From: Sweltsa coloradensis
Lineage: Eukaryota > Arthropoda > Insecta > Plecoptera > Chloroperlidae
Length of the DNA stretch: 64,000 nucleotides
Assembly: GCA_024449915.1 (NCBI GenBank)
Contig: JAMZAV010001830.1
Coordinates: 1-64,000, forward strand
Reading direction: 5' to 3'
The position numbers and the translations under genes are program-made. Under the pieces are notes generated by a model that saw only the letters and a program-made list of their open reading frames with translations, had not been told where the DNA came from and did not search any database. This document shows positions 1 through 13,700 of the stretch, piece after piece (within the stretch, counting starts at the first letter, position 1; each line of letters starts with the position of its first letter).

Positions 1-30
1 TGACTAAACGAACAACAAAAAGATGTAATA

Positions 31-523
31 TCCAACCAAATACAATTAAAAAAAAAAAAACGGCAGCCAAGCTCTCCTTCAAAAGTCTTCGGCTGTGAAT
101 GCTATGAGATATAGAAGTTGAGCCAAGCTTTTTATTCTTTCTCCCTAGTTTGCATTGAAAATAAGTAAGATCATTCGCCTGTTGACGAGCGCCAAGCCAA
201 CGATTTTTGTGGTAAAAAAGTAAAATTTTTAAACTCGAAATCATAAAAAAAATGGCTTGGCCATTGAATTTGGTTCATGGCCAAGATTTTTTTTATGATT
301 TCGAGTTTAAAAATGTTACTTTTTTACCACAAAAATCGTTGGCTTGGCGTTCGTCAACAGGCGAAATGATCTTACTTATTTTCAAAGCGAAACTAGGGAG
401 AAAGAATAAATAGCTTGGCTCAACTTCTCTATCTCACAGCATTCACAGCCGAAGACTTTTGAAGGAGAGCTTGGCTGCCGTTTTTTTTTTTTTTTTTTTT
501 ACAAATTTTTGTATTTGGTTGGA
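31..523. repeat. Long perfect-like hairpin (foldback repeat, ~240-bp arms)
   Basis: Positions 31-264 are the inverted complement of 277-523, around a 12-base loop. The arms differ by only a few bases and by the length of an A/T tract. TCCAACCAAATACAA at 31-45 pairs with its complement at 509-523, and CTTGGCCAT at 256-264 pairs with ATGGCCAAG at 277-285. No ORF of note. Likely a MITE-like foldback element; the RNA would form a long duplex. Confidence 0.9.
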
Positions 524-540
524 TTTATTATAGAGCTAGA

Positions 541-1147
541 TGTTGATTATTCAGCACCTCAAACGCGATCTGTGACTGTAATAAAGTTGTTAAATCACAT
601 CAACTTTGGTTTGAATCTAAGGGACTTTTGAAATAATTGATTAGTTAGATAATTATTGCTTTGCATGTTCATAAAACAAAGATTTTCCAATCAATGTTAA
701 AGTCCGATCGAAAGGAGTAGGTCCGTGTGTTTTTGTGAGGGAACCTTTTTTATGATTGAAATGCATTATCAGGATGGGATAAAATTCAGCCTGGGAGTCA
801 TTTTTCTAATTCTAGCGTTTGACCGCCATCTTGAAAAATGTCCACCACATAGTGATTGTCAGGTGTTTGTTTGAGTATAAATCCAAAATGGCTGGAGATA
901 GACAGAACGTTTAAAAGGCGATTATATTCAACATACAATTCTCTACATCTACAAAAATAGTATCGACCATGTTTTTGGTAGGGGAAACAGTGACGTCACA
1001 AAATCGTTTCTGATTTCCTTTTTTATACGCACAGCACAGAAAAATTGCAGCTAATTCCGTTTTAAACACTTTTTTATTGAAAATCCTTATCAATTTTGTT
1101 ATGAAGTCCTCTGTCAAAATAAAAACATTAATTAGGAACGATATTAA
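541..1147. other. Intergenic, nothing recognised
   Basis: AT-rich sequence without a supportable gene, repeat boundary or RNA. Confidence 0.5.
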
Positions 1148-1940
1148 CTAGGAAAACGACAAAATCGTTGCTAGACGAGTGAGTGAGCCATGCATTGAGT
1201 ACCCAGTAACACTCCCTTTCTTTACCCTACCTAAGGCCTCCCAAGCCTATTATAGTCTTGAGTGGCAGATTATGGCCTTACAGTTGAGGTGCCTTTTATT
1301 AACTAAACTTAAACCCTATTATTTATACATAATAATTATCAAACTTAAATGCAAAATGTTCCTGGGTACTCAACACATGACTCGCTAATTCGTCTAATAA
1401 CGACTCATGGCGTTTCCTAGTCTAGTTGGCTAAGGCGCCCTTATACCTGAAATGTGGAAGACCTAGGTTCAAACCCCCGGTCGGGAAAGATTTTGTAATT
1501 TCTGGATTGTATTTAAAAAATTATAAAACACGTATACGAGTAAAGATTGCAAGGTTTACTCAATCTCCTAGCGGAATTTAGTGGAACCTTGAGCGTGCAA
1601 GATTCTATACATGCAATTACAGCCGGACAAAAATGATTCGATAATAAGGACTTCTTGACGAACAAAACTATTGTCGTTAAAATAAAATCTACAGATTTTA
1701 AGCCTATTTTTCAATTTACTTTTTCTTGTAGGTTTAAATCACAACGAATTTTGCTCATTTCGTTAGCGGTTCTCAGTTACCTGGTCACGGATGTCTGTTT
1801 AAAATTTCATCTCAATCTGTTCGTTCGTCCTGCCGTAGGGGACCGAACAAACAAACAGACATTTTACTAACAGACAAATTTTTCACGACGAAGGCTCGTT
1901 CGACTTGTGATGTAGACTAAGTTCGCTGCGCTCACTCGTC
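1148..1940 (+). mobile_element. Family A composite element, copy 1: foldback module + tRNA-like module + tail
   Basis: Positions 1148-1420 form a foldback with about 60-bp terminal inverted repeats that begin CTAGG and contain GACGAGTGAGTGAGCC. Immediately after comes a tRNA-like promoter module: TGGCTAAGGCG resembles a pol III A box (about 1428) and GGTTCAAACCC a B box (about 1468). A body follows with CGAACAAACAAACAGACA near 1843, ending in GCTGCGCTCACTCGTC near 1940. The same order recurs at 18377-19224, 26530-28450 and 61300-61900. Confidence 0.75.
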
Positions 1941-2195
1941 CAACTACACTACTCTACTACTACTAGTCACTACTACTAGTCGTTGGACGACTGGGCAGGT
2001 ACTTGGGTACGTTTGCTTTTTTTTTATTTTAGAAAATAATTTGCGAACCGTCAAGAGTGGCGTTACCACTTCACCTCTGAGTCACCAAGTCGAGACTTGT
2101 CTAGCTGCTAGTACTGCGTTCCCTTTATCGCTATGCACGTGGACGCAGGCGACAACAAAACATATTACATCGCCAACATCAAAGTATTAAAGGTA

Positions 2196-2549
2196 CAGTG
2201 CTCCTCACCATTTTGAGTGCAGTGCTAATCCCTCAAAGAAACTAAATTGACAAACAGGCCGACTCATGTACCAAATTTTACCTTCGTCACAACTTTGGAC
2301 CCACCACCAAGATGCATGTATCTCGACGTTGCCAAATAGAAATCAAAACTAACAATGTGGTCCGGCGACACATTTAAATTACTTTTCTATTATATTGAAT
2401 GGAGTGGAGCCACTGTATCGGCATCGCTGTCCGAAGTCTGAGGCGCACGCCTAGCGAAATTAGGGGATGACAGGTTGACAAGACCACTTATTCCACTCGA
2501 ATGAAGAGCGGCAAAATAGGCACTGCCCTCAAAATGGTGAGGAGCACTA
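2196..2549. mobile_element. MITE with ~29-bp terminal inverted repeats and TA flanks
   Basis: AGTGCTCCTCACCATTTTGA at 2197 onward is matched by its inverted complement ending at 2548; 28 of 29 TIR bases agree. TA dinucleotides flank both ends (2194-2195, 2550-2551), which fits a Tc1/mariner-type target site. The interior is non-coding. Confidence 0.7.
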
Positions 2550-2551
2550 TA

Positions 2552-4285
2552 CAAAGATTCCAAATAATACTAAACAAAAAACATAATGTATCAGTATTAT
2601 GATACATATGTTTTTGTGTGTGCCCCCCCCCCCCCCATTATTTCGGGAACTATCACTTACCCGTGCTTGTTTTCAGATTTGGAATGTGGGTTGGATGGCC
2701 ATCAGAGGCCAGTATTTACATTGTATTTCACGGACAAAGCGTTCCGAAGAGACGAAGATAGATAGAGAATGTGGGTTTGGTACATATTGTTGATATTTTT
2801 GAAGGACGGGAATAAACATCAAAATAAATAATTGCATCATACTAAATAGACATTCTTTACTTCATTGAATATTTTATTTTGTGCTCCATTTTTGGTTAGT
2901 ACAAATGTGAGGTATACTTGGTTGGTTGTACTGATATTGGCATAATTTAAATTAATGTTATTGATACTAAAAAGGATGAAATACATAATTATGATGAAAA
3001 ATTAAATAAGTTGAAGAAATTAAAATTAAGATAAAGAGCTTGTAAAATTACAATTGAATAATATTACAAGTTTGTTTTTAGGCTGTGTGATCACCAAAAA
3101 AAGTGTTCCTTAATAGTAATAATACAGATAGGGTAATCTTCGTTTCCATTGGTTACATTATGGGAAAAGTATTTTTGTATGCACACAAAAATTTCAGAAA
3201 CACAAAGTTTATAGTATTTTTTTCTTGTCCAAAATTAATTATATTTACCCACCTCCTGAAGGCTAGCCAAAAAACTCGCACTCAAGATTTATTTTATTGT
3301 TTATCCTTGTTTGTTACATTCAACAACAAGAAACGGCGTCGACGCTAGCAAATATTTTGCTAAAACACTTAAAATCTATGGAAAGCTCTTGCCGTGAAGA
3401 GCCTTGCTGACGATAGTGAAACTAAAAACTATGTCTTGTTTGCCTAAATACAATTCATGACAGTCTAAGAGATACGAGAAAATAACATAAATATTTGGAA
3501 TATAGCGATATGAGTTTTAAACGTAGCATTTCTATTGTGTTTTCCCATTTTAGTATCAACACCTTATGTGCGGGGTTCCCTGGTACTAATTTTAAACTTA
3601 TGTCAAGTTATAGTATTAAGTTCAATTGGAATAATAATAAAAAGGAAGAATACTATTTTCAAATTATAAACGTGAACAATAGACAGTATATTTGTGACGT
3701 CATTCCAACATGGCCGCCCCATGGCAACGCATTTTTCCCCGATGAGTTTGACTATAACAACGCGGGAGACAAATATAATTCTTTGAAACCATGAATGACG
3801 GAATATTTAATTTTAATTAAAATATATAGACCTAGTTTGTAGGTTATGTTCGCCTACTTCAGAATACCGTATTTTTTCCCTATTATAGGTAGTTATTATG
3901 TTCGAGCTATGAGTCTATGAAGTATTGCTGTATTTGGTTACTGCAGGCGTCAAAGTTTGTTCGGAGTCGATTTCTTCGTTGCTAAGGGCAGCCAGTTGCG
4001 TGACGTCACCACTAATAGTGTTTATTTAAACGCGTTTAAAAAAAATAACATGCAACTGATTATTCATAAAAAACGCTTTATTCAGGTATCTCTAAAACAA
4101 TGATAATGAATAATGATTATCTTAAAATAATTACACCATTTTTCTTGACGTCAATACACTAGAATAAACTAGATAATTGATAAAACTAAAACTTATTATT
4201 TAAGATAACAAAATTAATCTATAAATTCTTACCTAAAACATAAAACTACTTACTGCAATTCAGCCCGACGAACCATGCATTAGTA
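2552..4285. other. Intergenic, no gene recognised
   Basis: Contains a C homopolymer near 2623-2637 and AT-rich sequence. A 99-codon open frame at 3495-3794 has no recognisable domain, and its end reads through a low-information genomic motif, so no gene is called. Confidence 0.5.
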
Positions 4286-5054
4286 CTAGGAAAACGCTTA
4301 AGTCCCGCCGCGTTGTTGGATGAGCGTAATTGGTGCATTGAGCTGCCATGGCATTGTGTTATGCGGATTTTCTGTTGTTTTGTGAAAAAATCATTACTAA
4401 GTTCAAGATTTTTTTTAAATTAAATTAAATTAAATAAAAAATAAACTTTTTTTTTATATTATTAATCATACTAATTTTAAAAAAAGAAAAAAATCGAAAA
4501 ATTGCGATTTTTATAAGAAATAATTATTCGATTGCAATAAAATTTCACAGAAATATATAAATTCATAAAATAAAGGTTCTGTGAAAAAATTATTACAATA
4601 GGATAAAGCATGTAGGTGTTATAAGTCAAAATATTGTTTTAAAAATGAAAAAAAAACATAAAATTTCTATTTTCATGAAAAATAATTTTTCGATTGCGCT
4701 AAAATTTCACACGGATACTGCGAAAAAAATCATTAAAATCGGATAAAGCATGTAGGTGTTATAAGTAAAATAAATTTTCAAAAAATCGAAAAAAATCGTA
4801 AAATTGCGATGTTTATGAGAAATAATTTTTTGATTGCGCTCAAAAACGTGGCAGTTCTAAGTTCAGAGATTTCGAAGGCCTCCATAAAATTTCATCGCAA
4901 ATGGAGTATCGGTTTAGCCGGAATCGTGCTGACAAACACACAAAAATACAGAAAAAAAGAAAAAAGAAAAAGAAAAAAGAAAAAAAAACATTCCGGATTT
5001 TTTTCTCCAGTGTAGTGAAATGGAATCTTCGCTTCGCTCGCTACGCTCATCCAA
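4286..5054 (+). mobile_element. Family B element, subtype B1, copy 1
   Basis: Starts CTAGGAAAACGCTTAAGTCC and ends CGCTTCGCTCGCTACGCTCA plus TCCAA. The inner terminal segments TTGGATGAGCG and CGCTCATCCAA are inverted. The interior holds degenerate tandem repeats of roughly 110-130 bp containing GGATAAAGCATGTAGGTG. A short core near 4890-4945 resembles the core of families A and B2. Non-coding. Confidence 0.75.
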
Positions 5055-5083
5055 TAAAAAATAAAAATATTATTGAACTTTAC

Positions 5084-5089
5084 TTTATT
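5084..5089 (-). promoter_or_regulatory. Candidate polyadenylation signal of the ELOVL gene
   Basis: AATAAA on the minus strand, about 64 bases past the elongase stop codon. It lies just before the repeat that ends near 5054. Position and sequence fit a polyadenylation signal; no transcript evidence is available. Confidence 0.45.
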
Positions 5090-5152
5090 TGGCTGATAAA
5101 ATTTTAGTTTCAATACACGAGTCATGAAAGCCGTACAACAATATTGACTGCC

Positions 5153-7648
5153 TTACGCTTTCTTAGTCAATTTTTTGAAATAAGTTTCTATATAAAACGA
5201 GCCAAACAGGTATATAAAGTAAGACGAGTTCAATACGTTTAAAACCGGGAGAAACTTTGGGTAATCACACCCGTTGATGAAGATTTGGCCTTGATGAATG
5301 ACAACAAGGACGAACTGCAGCTGAAAAAACCAAAAGGGTTGATACATTTACATTTTTATTCCATTTGTTGTAGAATCAAATTAATTTTGTATCAGTCAAC
5401 TTCCTAAATAAATGTTTCTAAAGTGTCTGCGTAAATCGATTCTGCCTATGCTTATAAAATGTAAATGTAGTTTCGTAATCTCCCCTTGTTGACCAAGGAA
5501 ATTTACAAGTTATTTTCCTAATAAACTTTGGGGCATTGCGAAATGTGGCCCGGTATTATATTTAAACTAACTCGCTCCACATAATCCCCCCCCCCAAAAA
5601 AAAAGAATATATATATGCCCAAAAAGCAACTTTTTACCTGTTGGTAAAAAAACTGCCAGTGCGCATTTTGTTTTTTTGTCTGTTTTTTTAAAAGACATTT
5701 TGTTTTGAAATCAGTTGAGTGACTGGTCCTAAAAATCGAAAATGCGAATGTTCAAAATGTGCCGTTTGGGGATGTTAAGCAAGCAAATTAACAAAGGAAT
5801 ATGGGTTTGCACTTAGCATTGTCTGAAAAAGTGTTAGGGGAAAACATTCGTAAATATCCTTGGAATACAATAGGAGATAATACGATATCAGTTAACATGC
5901 GGAATCGACTTCCACAGACTCTTAACATATCTATTCGCTCGGCCGGTAAGAATCCGACGTATATGAAACTTTACATAGTTGTCAAAAAAGTATTCATGGA
6001 CAGCCCAACAGTCGTAGATTATCAATCACCCATGATCAATCGACGAATATGGTCAAAGTTAGACATTAAACAAAATCTAAAATCATGAACATATTTTTTT
6101 TAAATTAATATTTAAGTGATTTTTTTACTGTAGACTACTTAAAATTTCAAACATCAGCAGTGTCAGTCGGCCGAGCGAACAATAAAACACGCATGTCCTA
6201 TATCTTCTTGAAGAAACAAGTTATAATCTGGAATGGAGTGACTCCTTACCAGTTGGATGACGGTGACATAGTTCTTCCACCACAGGAACTTGCGCCACTT
6301 GGGGCCCAGAGCAGATAACAGGTAGTAGCTGTACATGACTACGTGAACCATGGTGTTGAGAAGACCAGCCATACTGCCATGCCCACCTGAAAACACAAAT
6401 ACCCTCCATTAAAACGCCTTCAGAAACAAATTTTACTTAGCAACTTGAGAAATTTATAAGATCCCCACATAAAGAATTCAAGATTTTATTAAAACTAGGC
6501 CGCTTCGCGAACGCTTTCTTAAGTCGCGTTGATGGATGAGCTTATTTTGTAAGTTTTAAGTTTGCGTGGGATCTCTTTACTTTTGCAAGTGATTTTGAAC
6601 GCATTGTAGGTGATAGTTGTCAAGTTTCTATTGTTAATTGTTATTATATACCTCAAAAACTTATATTAAAACCTTTTTGTCTATAGATTCTGACTAACTT
6701 TTTCCATTTTTTCTTTCAAAAAGCAATACATCACCATAAACTTAATGTCCATGTAAAATATGAACGCTCTAGCCCCATTCGTTTGGTCAGAATCGGCCCA
6801 AATGTCACGAAAATATCGCACTATTAATCGAAAAACATCGTAAAAGTACGATATTCATGAGAAATATTTCTTCGATTGTTTCCAAAAACGTAACAGGTCT
6901 AAGTTTAGCGATTTCGAAGGTCCCCTATTATTTTCATCAAGATCGCATATGCCGTTTGCCCGGTAGAGAGCGAACAAACAGACAAAAAACGAAAAAAACA
7001 AAACAAATCAAAACAAAAAACAAAACAAAAAAAAACACCCGAGCTAATTTTTTTTTGGGGGGGGAGGGTGAGTGATATTGAAGTCTTCGCTTCACTTATC
7101 CAATAATGAAATCCAAAATTTTGTATCGAAAATAAAATTAGCATCAAACTGGAAAATGATTTATTATATAATCTTTTTCCATGCGGTACTTGCAAAGAAA
7201 GTAAGTTTCATGAAATTTTCTGGTCAAACCAAACTTTTCTGGTTTTTAGTACTTTTTGCATGTGTATTTTGAAAGTGCTCTAAAAACTGTCCAAATTACC
7301 GCACAACCACTAAACAAACTACACAGTTGCATTGAGTATGTTCAAAATTCAAAAAGGGGTAATTTAAAAAATTACAAATTTAGCCAAAATGAAATCAAAA
7401 AGCTAATGACATACTGGGATTGAAGGGGATAATACTCCCAAAGAGTGTCACTAGTGTAAAAATATCCAAAGGGAAATCAACCCCTATTAGGCACCAAAAA
7501 CTGAACGTCCGTCTGTTGGTGGGTTTGTTACGTTTCACGATAAAAACCGAATATGACCTCCGATAGTCATGCGTTTAAGGGTTGATTTGTTGATATTCAG
7601 TTATATAACTGAGCAAGTAGACTTAATTAATTAATTTATTTAATCTAT

Positions 7649-7731
<83 letters not shown>

Positions 7732-7734
7732 TAT

Positions 7735-7773
<39 letters not shown>

Positions 7774-10700
7774 TTGTTTATTTATTTATTAATTAATTAA
7801 ATAATTTATTTATTTATTAGTACAATTATGATGATACTGAATGTTTTAAATGACACATCATCTCCATCAAGAGAGTTAAATGCCGGTAAATAATTTATGT
7901 GTGAGTTCTTAGAAAACAGTTGATTTTGTAGCCTCGCAGTGCTTGTCAGACTAATCATTAATAATTCTTATACAAACTAAAAGTTAAAGCAATTTACGAA
8001 CAAAAACAGAATCGTTGCAGTACAGTTCGGATCTTTTCAGATTTATAATGCATAAACAATACAGAAGCTCTTAATCCAATCCAATCCAACAGTTGTGTTT
8101 CCATATTTAAAACATATTGAAGTAACTATTACATAATTTATAACATCACAAATTGCCTAAATCCATGTCATGCATAGATATGAGGAAAGTTATGAAAAAC
8201 CAATACAATACAAACATACAAAATCAGCCAGTATGTGCAAGAAGTGGGCACGGATAATTACCAGGTTCCACTCATTCCCTTTAGTTAATAATTTTTCTTC
8301 GAAGAATTATTGCATCGCCATAAAGTAATGTTGTTTACAATCATTTGATTTAATTTATTTTAACATAATTTTGATTTAAAATCCGTCTCGGTAGCTTGGG
8401 TTCGTTACCCCGCTGAGTTGGACTCTATAATTCCTGTATTGATTACCATAAGTAGTGATAACCTCGCCGAAATTTAAGTTTCTGTCATCACAATAATACC
8501 AACCTGGCCAGAACTTAGCCGCTATCCACGTGAGCAGGGGGACGTGGGTGTGGTGGTAGATATGAAGGAAAGTGATCTGGTTGTCTTTCTTACGCAGGAC
8601 GAAGATAACCTGTAACACAGGAGCACATTGTGAACCATGTTAAACCTGGCTAGAACTTAGCCGCTGTCCACGTGAGCAGGGGGACGTGGGTGTGGTGGTA
8701 GATATGAAGGAAAGTGATCTGGTTGTCTTTCTTACGCAGGACGAAGATAACCTGTAACACAGGAGCACATTGTCATTGACCTTACCGTATACTAAGGATA
8801 TGGGGATTATGATATGGTATAGAGTGGACAGGAAAGTGATGCCGATGTATAAGCGCTTTGCCCCCCAACAGCTTGTACATGTTATTAATCTATTTCACTT
8901 TGCGTTTGTGTTATTATTAGCTGATAGCAAAGCCTGACTGCGAAGCCTGACTTTGTCGACCAGGCTTATTTTTGCTTATATAAAAAAGTCCCTTTATAAA
9001 ACCGAACATTCCAAATGACATGCTGTTTATTTTTCACATTTCCTTTTGGAATGGATCATACAGAATGTATTTTGTGACTTTGTACATCTAGTAGATACAA
9101 GAAAGAAAACACAATAATCTTACATAACATCGCAAATTTGCAAAACTTAAGATTTTAAACTATTTCAATATTTTACTGTATTAACTGAAGTATAACATAA
9201 GTACTCTACACTAGCAGTTATCTTTTTGTGAAGTTCTACCAGAAGCCAGTTTAATATCAGATTGTTATCACACTTTGCACAATATGTTCAGGTCATGTAT
9301 TGCAGACATGTACACATTTAAAACAAATCACAAAAAAATCTGTCTATAAATATTGGATTTTTGAATTTTTGTTAAAATCATCAAAATTTGGTAAATTTCG
9401 GAAATTATTTGAGCGTAATGCGCAATTATGTTTAGTAATCTTGACTTTTCGGGGTATCAAGTTTAAAGCCCCATAGACGTCATTTTCCAACATGATCGCA
9501 TCGAAGGGTGCAAGTGAAGAAATCACAAGCGTAGTAATTGGAGAAACGTCAACCTTTAGATTGAGTTTTTAGATATTTGTAAGTACGCAGAAGAGTCTGA
9601 ATCGGCTAGAAAAATAAAAGAGGGTTAGGCCATAGTAACTAGTGGATTTTAAGTAACCTGCGGGATCGTTCAAGATAAGTTAATATTCCTGGGTCTATGC
9701 CTACAAACAAGTGCGTTAGCTTCCAATCCACACACCTTCACGGAATTTTTAAAGTATGGTGATAATCAAGGCCGTGGATATTCGTACGGGTGTATAGTGG
9801 TCCCAACGAAAGAATGCAGGTGGCTCGAAATTGTTTTCCCAACAAAACAACTTTGTCAATTCTATTCACGCTAGCTCAGCGTGGATCTTGCACACGGAGG
9901 AACTCTGTGATCTAGCACAGATAATTTTTGCTTGCGTTGGTAAAAGATATTTCTCTTTCATATACAAAGGTGACATTCCATTTACCGCGCATTCATTCTG
10001 ACCCCACCACTAACAAGCATCTGCATTGATTCGTTGGAGCAAGTATAGTAATAGTGCAAAATTATACGTACGGTCAATGATTTGATTGGCTCTAGATGTG
10101 CCGTAATAATAGTGACGTACGGTCACTGACGAAAGTGGTATAGGCCTACAGTGATGTGACAGATTGTTGGTCAGCTATATGAATGCGTATACGGTCAGTT
10201 GCTTCTAGTAAACTTTGAAAAATGCATTGACAAATTATTTCACATCGTAATAATAATTAAGACGCCATTTGTGTTCTATGTTCATGAAGTGCTGACAAAA
10301 TACCTAGGTTAGCAGTGCTGAATGGCTGAACAAAGACCTACGGCTAGGCCAACATTACACATGGACCTTCTTTCCGTTTTGTTTGTTACTTTCATTGTAT
10401 GTATCCTCAATTACAATAAATGCATTCAGCACTCGAAGCCGTCGTTGGTGGCACAGGGTGAACCTTGTGATTCTCTTCATAGCACTACAATTGCGTCCGC
10501 GACAAGGCCAAATGTGATGAAATCATTTGTAGAAAAACATAGGCCTGAATATCATGGTAAAAAAACGACCTAACGAAGATTTGAACAGCCGTCCTTTCGC
10601 ATAGAACTCAAACGAGCTAACACTCTGCCACAATGCCGTCCTTTTGTCTGTTGGTATAACAAGAACCACATAGTTGCCAAAGCCGTAGGTAACACGAACA

Positions 10701-13700
10701 TATTGGGTACCCTGTGGGAACTGACGGAAGGTTAAGTTAATATTTTTGCCCGTCATTGTGCTGCAGAACGGAACAAAACAATACTTGCGACTTTTCACGC
10801 TTTTTACAGGAGGAAATTCCATTTTACTTATTTCACTGCACTCCAGACCTGTAAGCGCCAAGCCTGGACACAGCTGACTTCTACTCTTTGACTCAGGGAA
10901 AATTTCTCCCGCCAGACCGAGTATCGAAGTTTTGCGATCGCTAATACAAGGGTGACTATATCCTTGCTTGACAGTTACACAAAATTGAATATCAATTGGA
11001 TGAAAACTGGAAGTAGGAAAAGTTCCCCAAAAAAGTTTTAAATTGATTTCATAGTAAAGTTCGGTAGTGTGTTATTTGCGTCGATGTACTGGTGTAGTCG
11101 AGAAGAAAATGTTCAAGCCAAGCTAATAGTTAATAGACTATTGTAATTCTGTCTTCAATATCTTTCATTTTTGTTAATAATTTTTTTTAAAGTTAATTTC
11201 TATGTGTAGGAAAACATTTATTTTATAAGATCTTTTAGCGGAGCGAATGAATCGCTAAAGAGTGCCCCGTTAGGAAACGATATACTGTTTTTATAGTCTG
11301 GCAGAGAATAGTTTAAAAAGCAAGTTCTGGTCAAAAAAAAATCATAAATTATTATGCAGACAACCGGTCCAATAGTTTACTTCTCGTTGCTGTTTCTACC
11401 TTGCTCTAAAGTGCACTTTCTAAGAATGCAGTGACGTCTGTCTAAACAAGTTTTTCGTAATCATGAACCAATTTAAATCTGGCCCCGTGCATAATAATAT
11501 ACATGTGTGTTCTGTTACATAATACTACGTATAATTTAAAATATAACGCAATAAAAAAATGGTGCATTGTGCTAAATAGATGTTATACAAATAACATATA
11601 AACACAATAACAAAAAATATATAATAAACTATTCTCATAGCAATGTGATAATAAAATATTTCTAGAAACTCTTGAAAATAATAATCCAAAATACACCTTA
11701 AATCCTTATTTGAAATGTGTTTGCAGTACAAAGCGAGTGCAGTGATCTGATATATTTTGTAAACAGTCTGCTGCTCAATTGTTTTGACTCGCGGCATCTT
11801 GAAATAGTGGATTTTCACGTTCTATGAAGATCTAACATAAACTCAAAGAAAATTCCAATAAACATGCGGAATTTTTACATTAAACAACTACCAACTTCTT
11901 GCCATCAATTCACAAAGGGAATTAAGTATACTAATTTGCAACCATTTAAATATGCATTTATTTTGTAATGTGATCGGAAATGTTGTGTCAGTATTCACGT
12001 CCAGTGACGTTAGTTATCAATTTAAAGTCACCCTAAAATGGTAAAAAATAGTCTTTTCCCATTTTTTTTTCAAACTTTAAGTTCCCAAAATGTTCAACTT
12101 GTAAAAAAGAATTTTTTAAGAAAACTTATTTTTTTAATCTAGAATATATTTTTTAAATGTGTAAAAATGTGTGACCTTAAAGTGATATGTACATTGTGGT
12201 TTATCACATGTGCAAATCACTGATTAATATTAATATTTGAATCTTTAAATACTAACCGTGTCCAGTAGTTCAATTACTTTGAACATGAAGTACCACCATG
12301 CTGCTCGCGCCATCTGTAACAAGCGGTTTACTCATCAGTACATTTAACTACTGTTTGAAGCCCTCAAACTCTACTGTACAGTTTTGATGACGGCAATCAC
12401 ATCACATTCATATTATATATTTGGTAGTTTGCAAATAGCTATGCTCTCGGCCAGTATGTATATCCGACGAGTATGAAACTTTGCAAAGTTGTCAATGAAG
12501 CATACAGGGAGAGCCTACGTTCTTGGATTATCAACATTTGATGTTAATCAGCTATAAAGGATCAGTTCACGAATTTGGTGCATTTTGGACTTTTTAAGAA
12601 AAACAAAATCCTGAAAATCAATAATTATTTATCTCATATATTCTCATAACTACATTTTGTTGCAATCTCAAAGTCCTTCCCCCCACCCAAACCAAAAACT
12701 TACAAAAGGTCAGAGAGAAGAACTTTTAACTAAATGTGGAATTATTTTAATTTTTTGTCCACCGCTTTTGGGTTTCACCCCCAAAACAAACTCTGATAAT
12801 ATGTAAAGGGTATGAAATCCATCTATATTGTAACAACATTGTGTGATGAGGTTGATGTTTAGATGTACAAGTTCTTACCCTGAGTCCTTGAAGGCTGTTG
12901 GTGTAGTCGATGCCCTGGCAAGAGTAGTTGTAGGTGGTTAACCACCCACTCAGAAGAAGCTGAGACAAAAAAGCAGAGTTGGTACACGCTTGTGTTTTGA
13001 GAAATATGATACTTACAGTCTAGCAGAGAAGGTGTTGTGACATAGAGCCATCTTGTACTCAACTCTATAATGTTGTGCTTCTAATTTCATCAACAGAGTG
13101 CGATATAGTATTGAAACCCAAAGTTTCCCAAACCAATTTCCAATTTCCCCCCAACAATTTGGTCCATTCCCGCTTGAGGCAATAGCATTATTTCTGTGTG
13201 GATCTAAGTCCATCAGTTCTTGGCTTAGGAATGAGTAAACGGTGACTTTGGACCCGTCCTAGCAACGAGGCACATAATAAATTCTTAAATTGTTCAGAAT
13301 TAGTTTTGTTGATTCTGGCGCAGTCCAAGGGTGGTATCGTGTTAGCTTGATTATCGGTGTCTCTAGTTGGTCATTGTTCTCTCGTCGCTGGAGTCGGCGC
13401 CTACAGGGTTGGCTTGGTTTGGTTTAAATTTAATGTCCCCCACTGCTAATCAGTTATGTGACTCAGTGGGTAGGCTCTTAATACGAATTTATTTCTTTCT
13501 TTCTATTTACTTACTCACCTCTCTTATCAGCCATGAGCAGGCAACAACATGAATAAAGTTGTAGAATATCATAAAGTTCTTCAGTTCAAATGCTGCTCTG
13601 TCTTTCATTATCTTGGGACCAATATTTGTGCAGAAGTAGAAGTATCCGGCAATGATTACCAGCAAGGGCACTGGGCTTTCCATCAGGAACCAGTCACGCA

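Noticed and set aside
3495..3794. A 99-codon ORF
   Set aside because: No recognisable domain, no splice or promoter context, and low-complexity content.
5801..6088. A 95-codon ORF in an ELOVL intron
   Set aside because: Its 3' half is a family F repeat also found at 12445 and 33455; no domain.
10322..10573. An 83-codon plus-strand ORF with a hydrophobic N-terminus
   Set aside because: No family likeness, and it overlaps a repeat-like, tRNA-like segment on the other strand.
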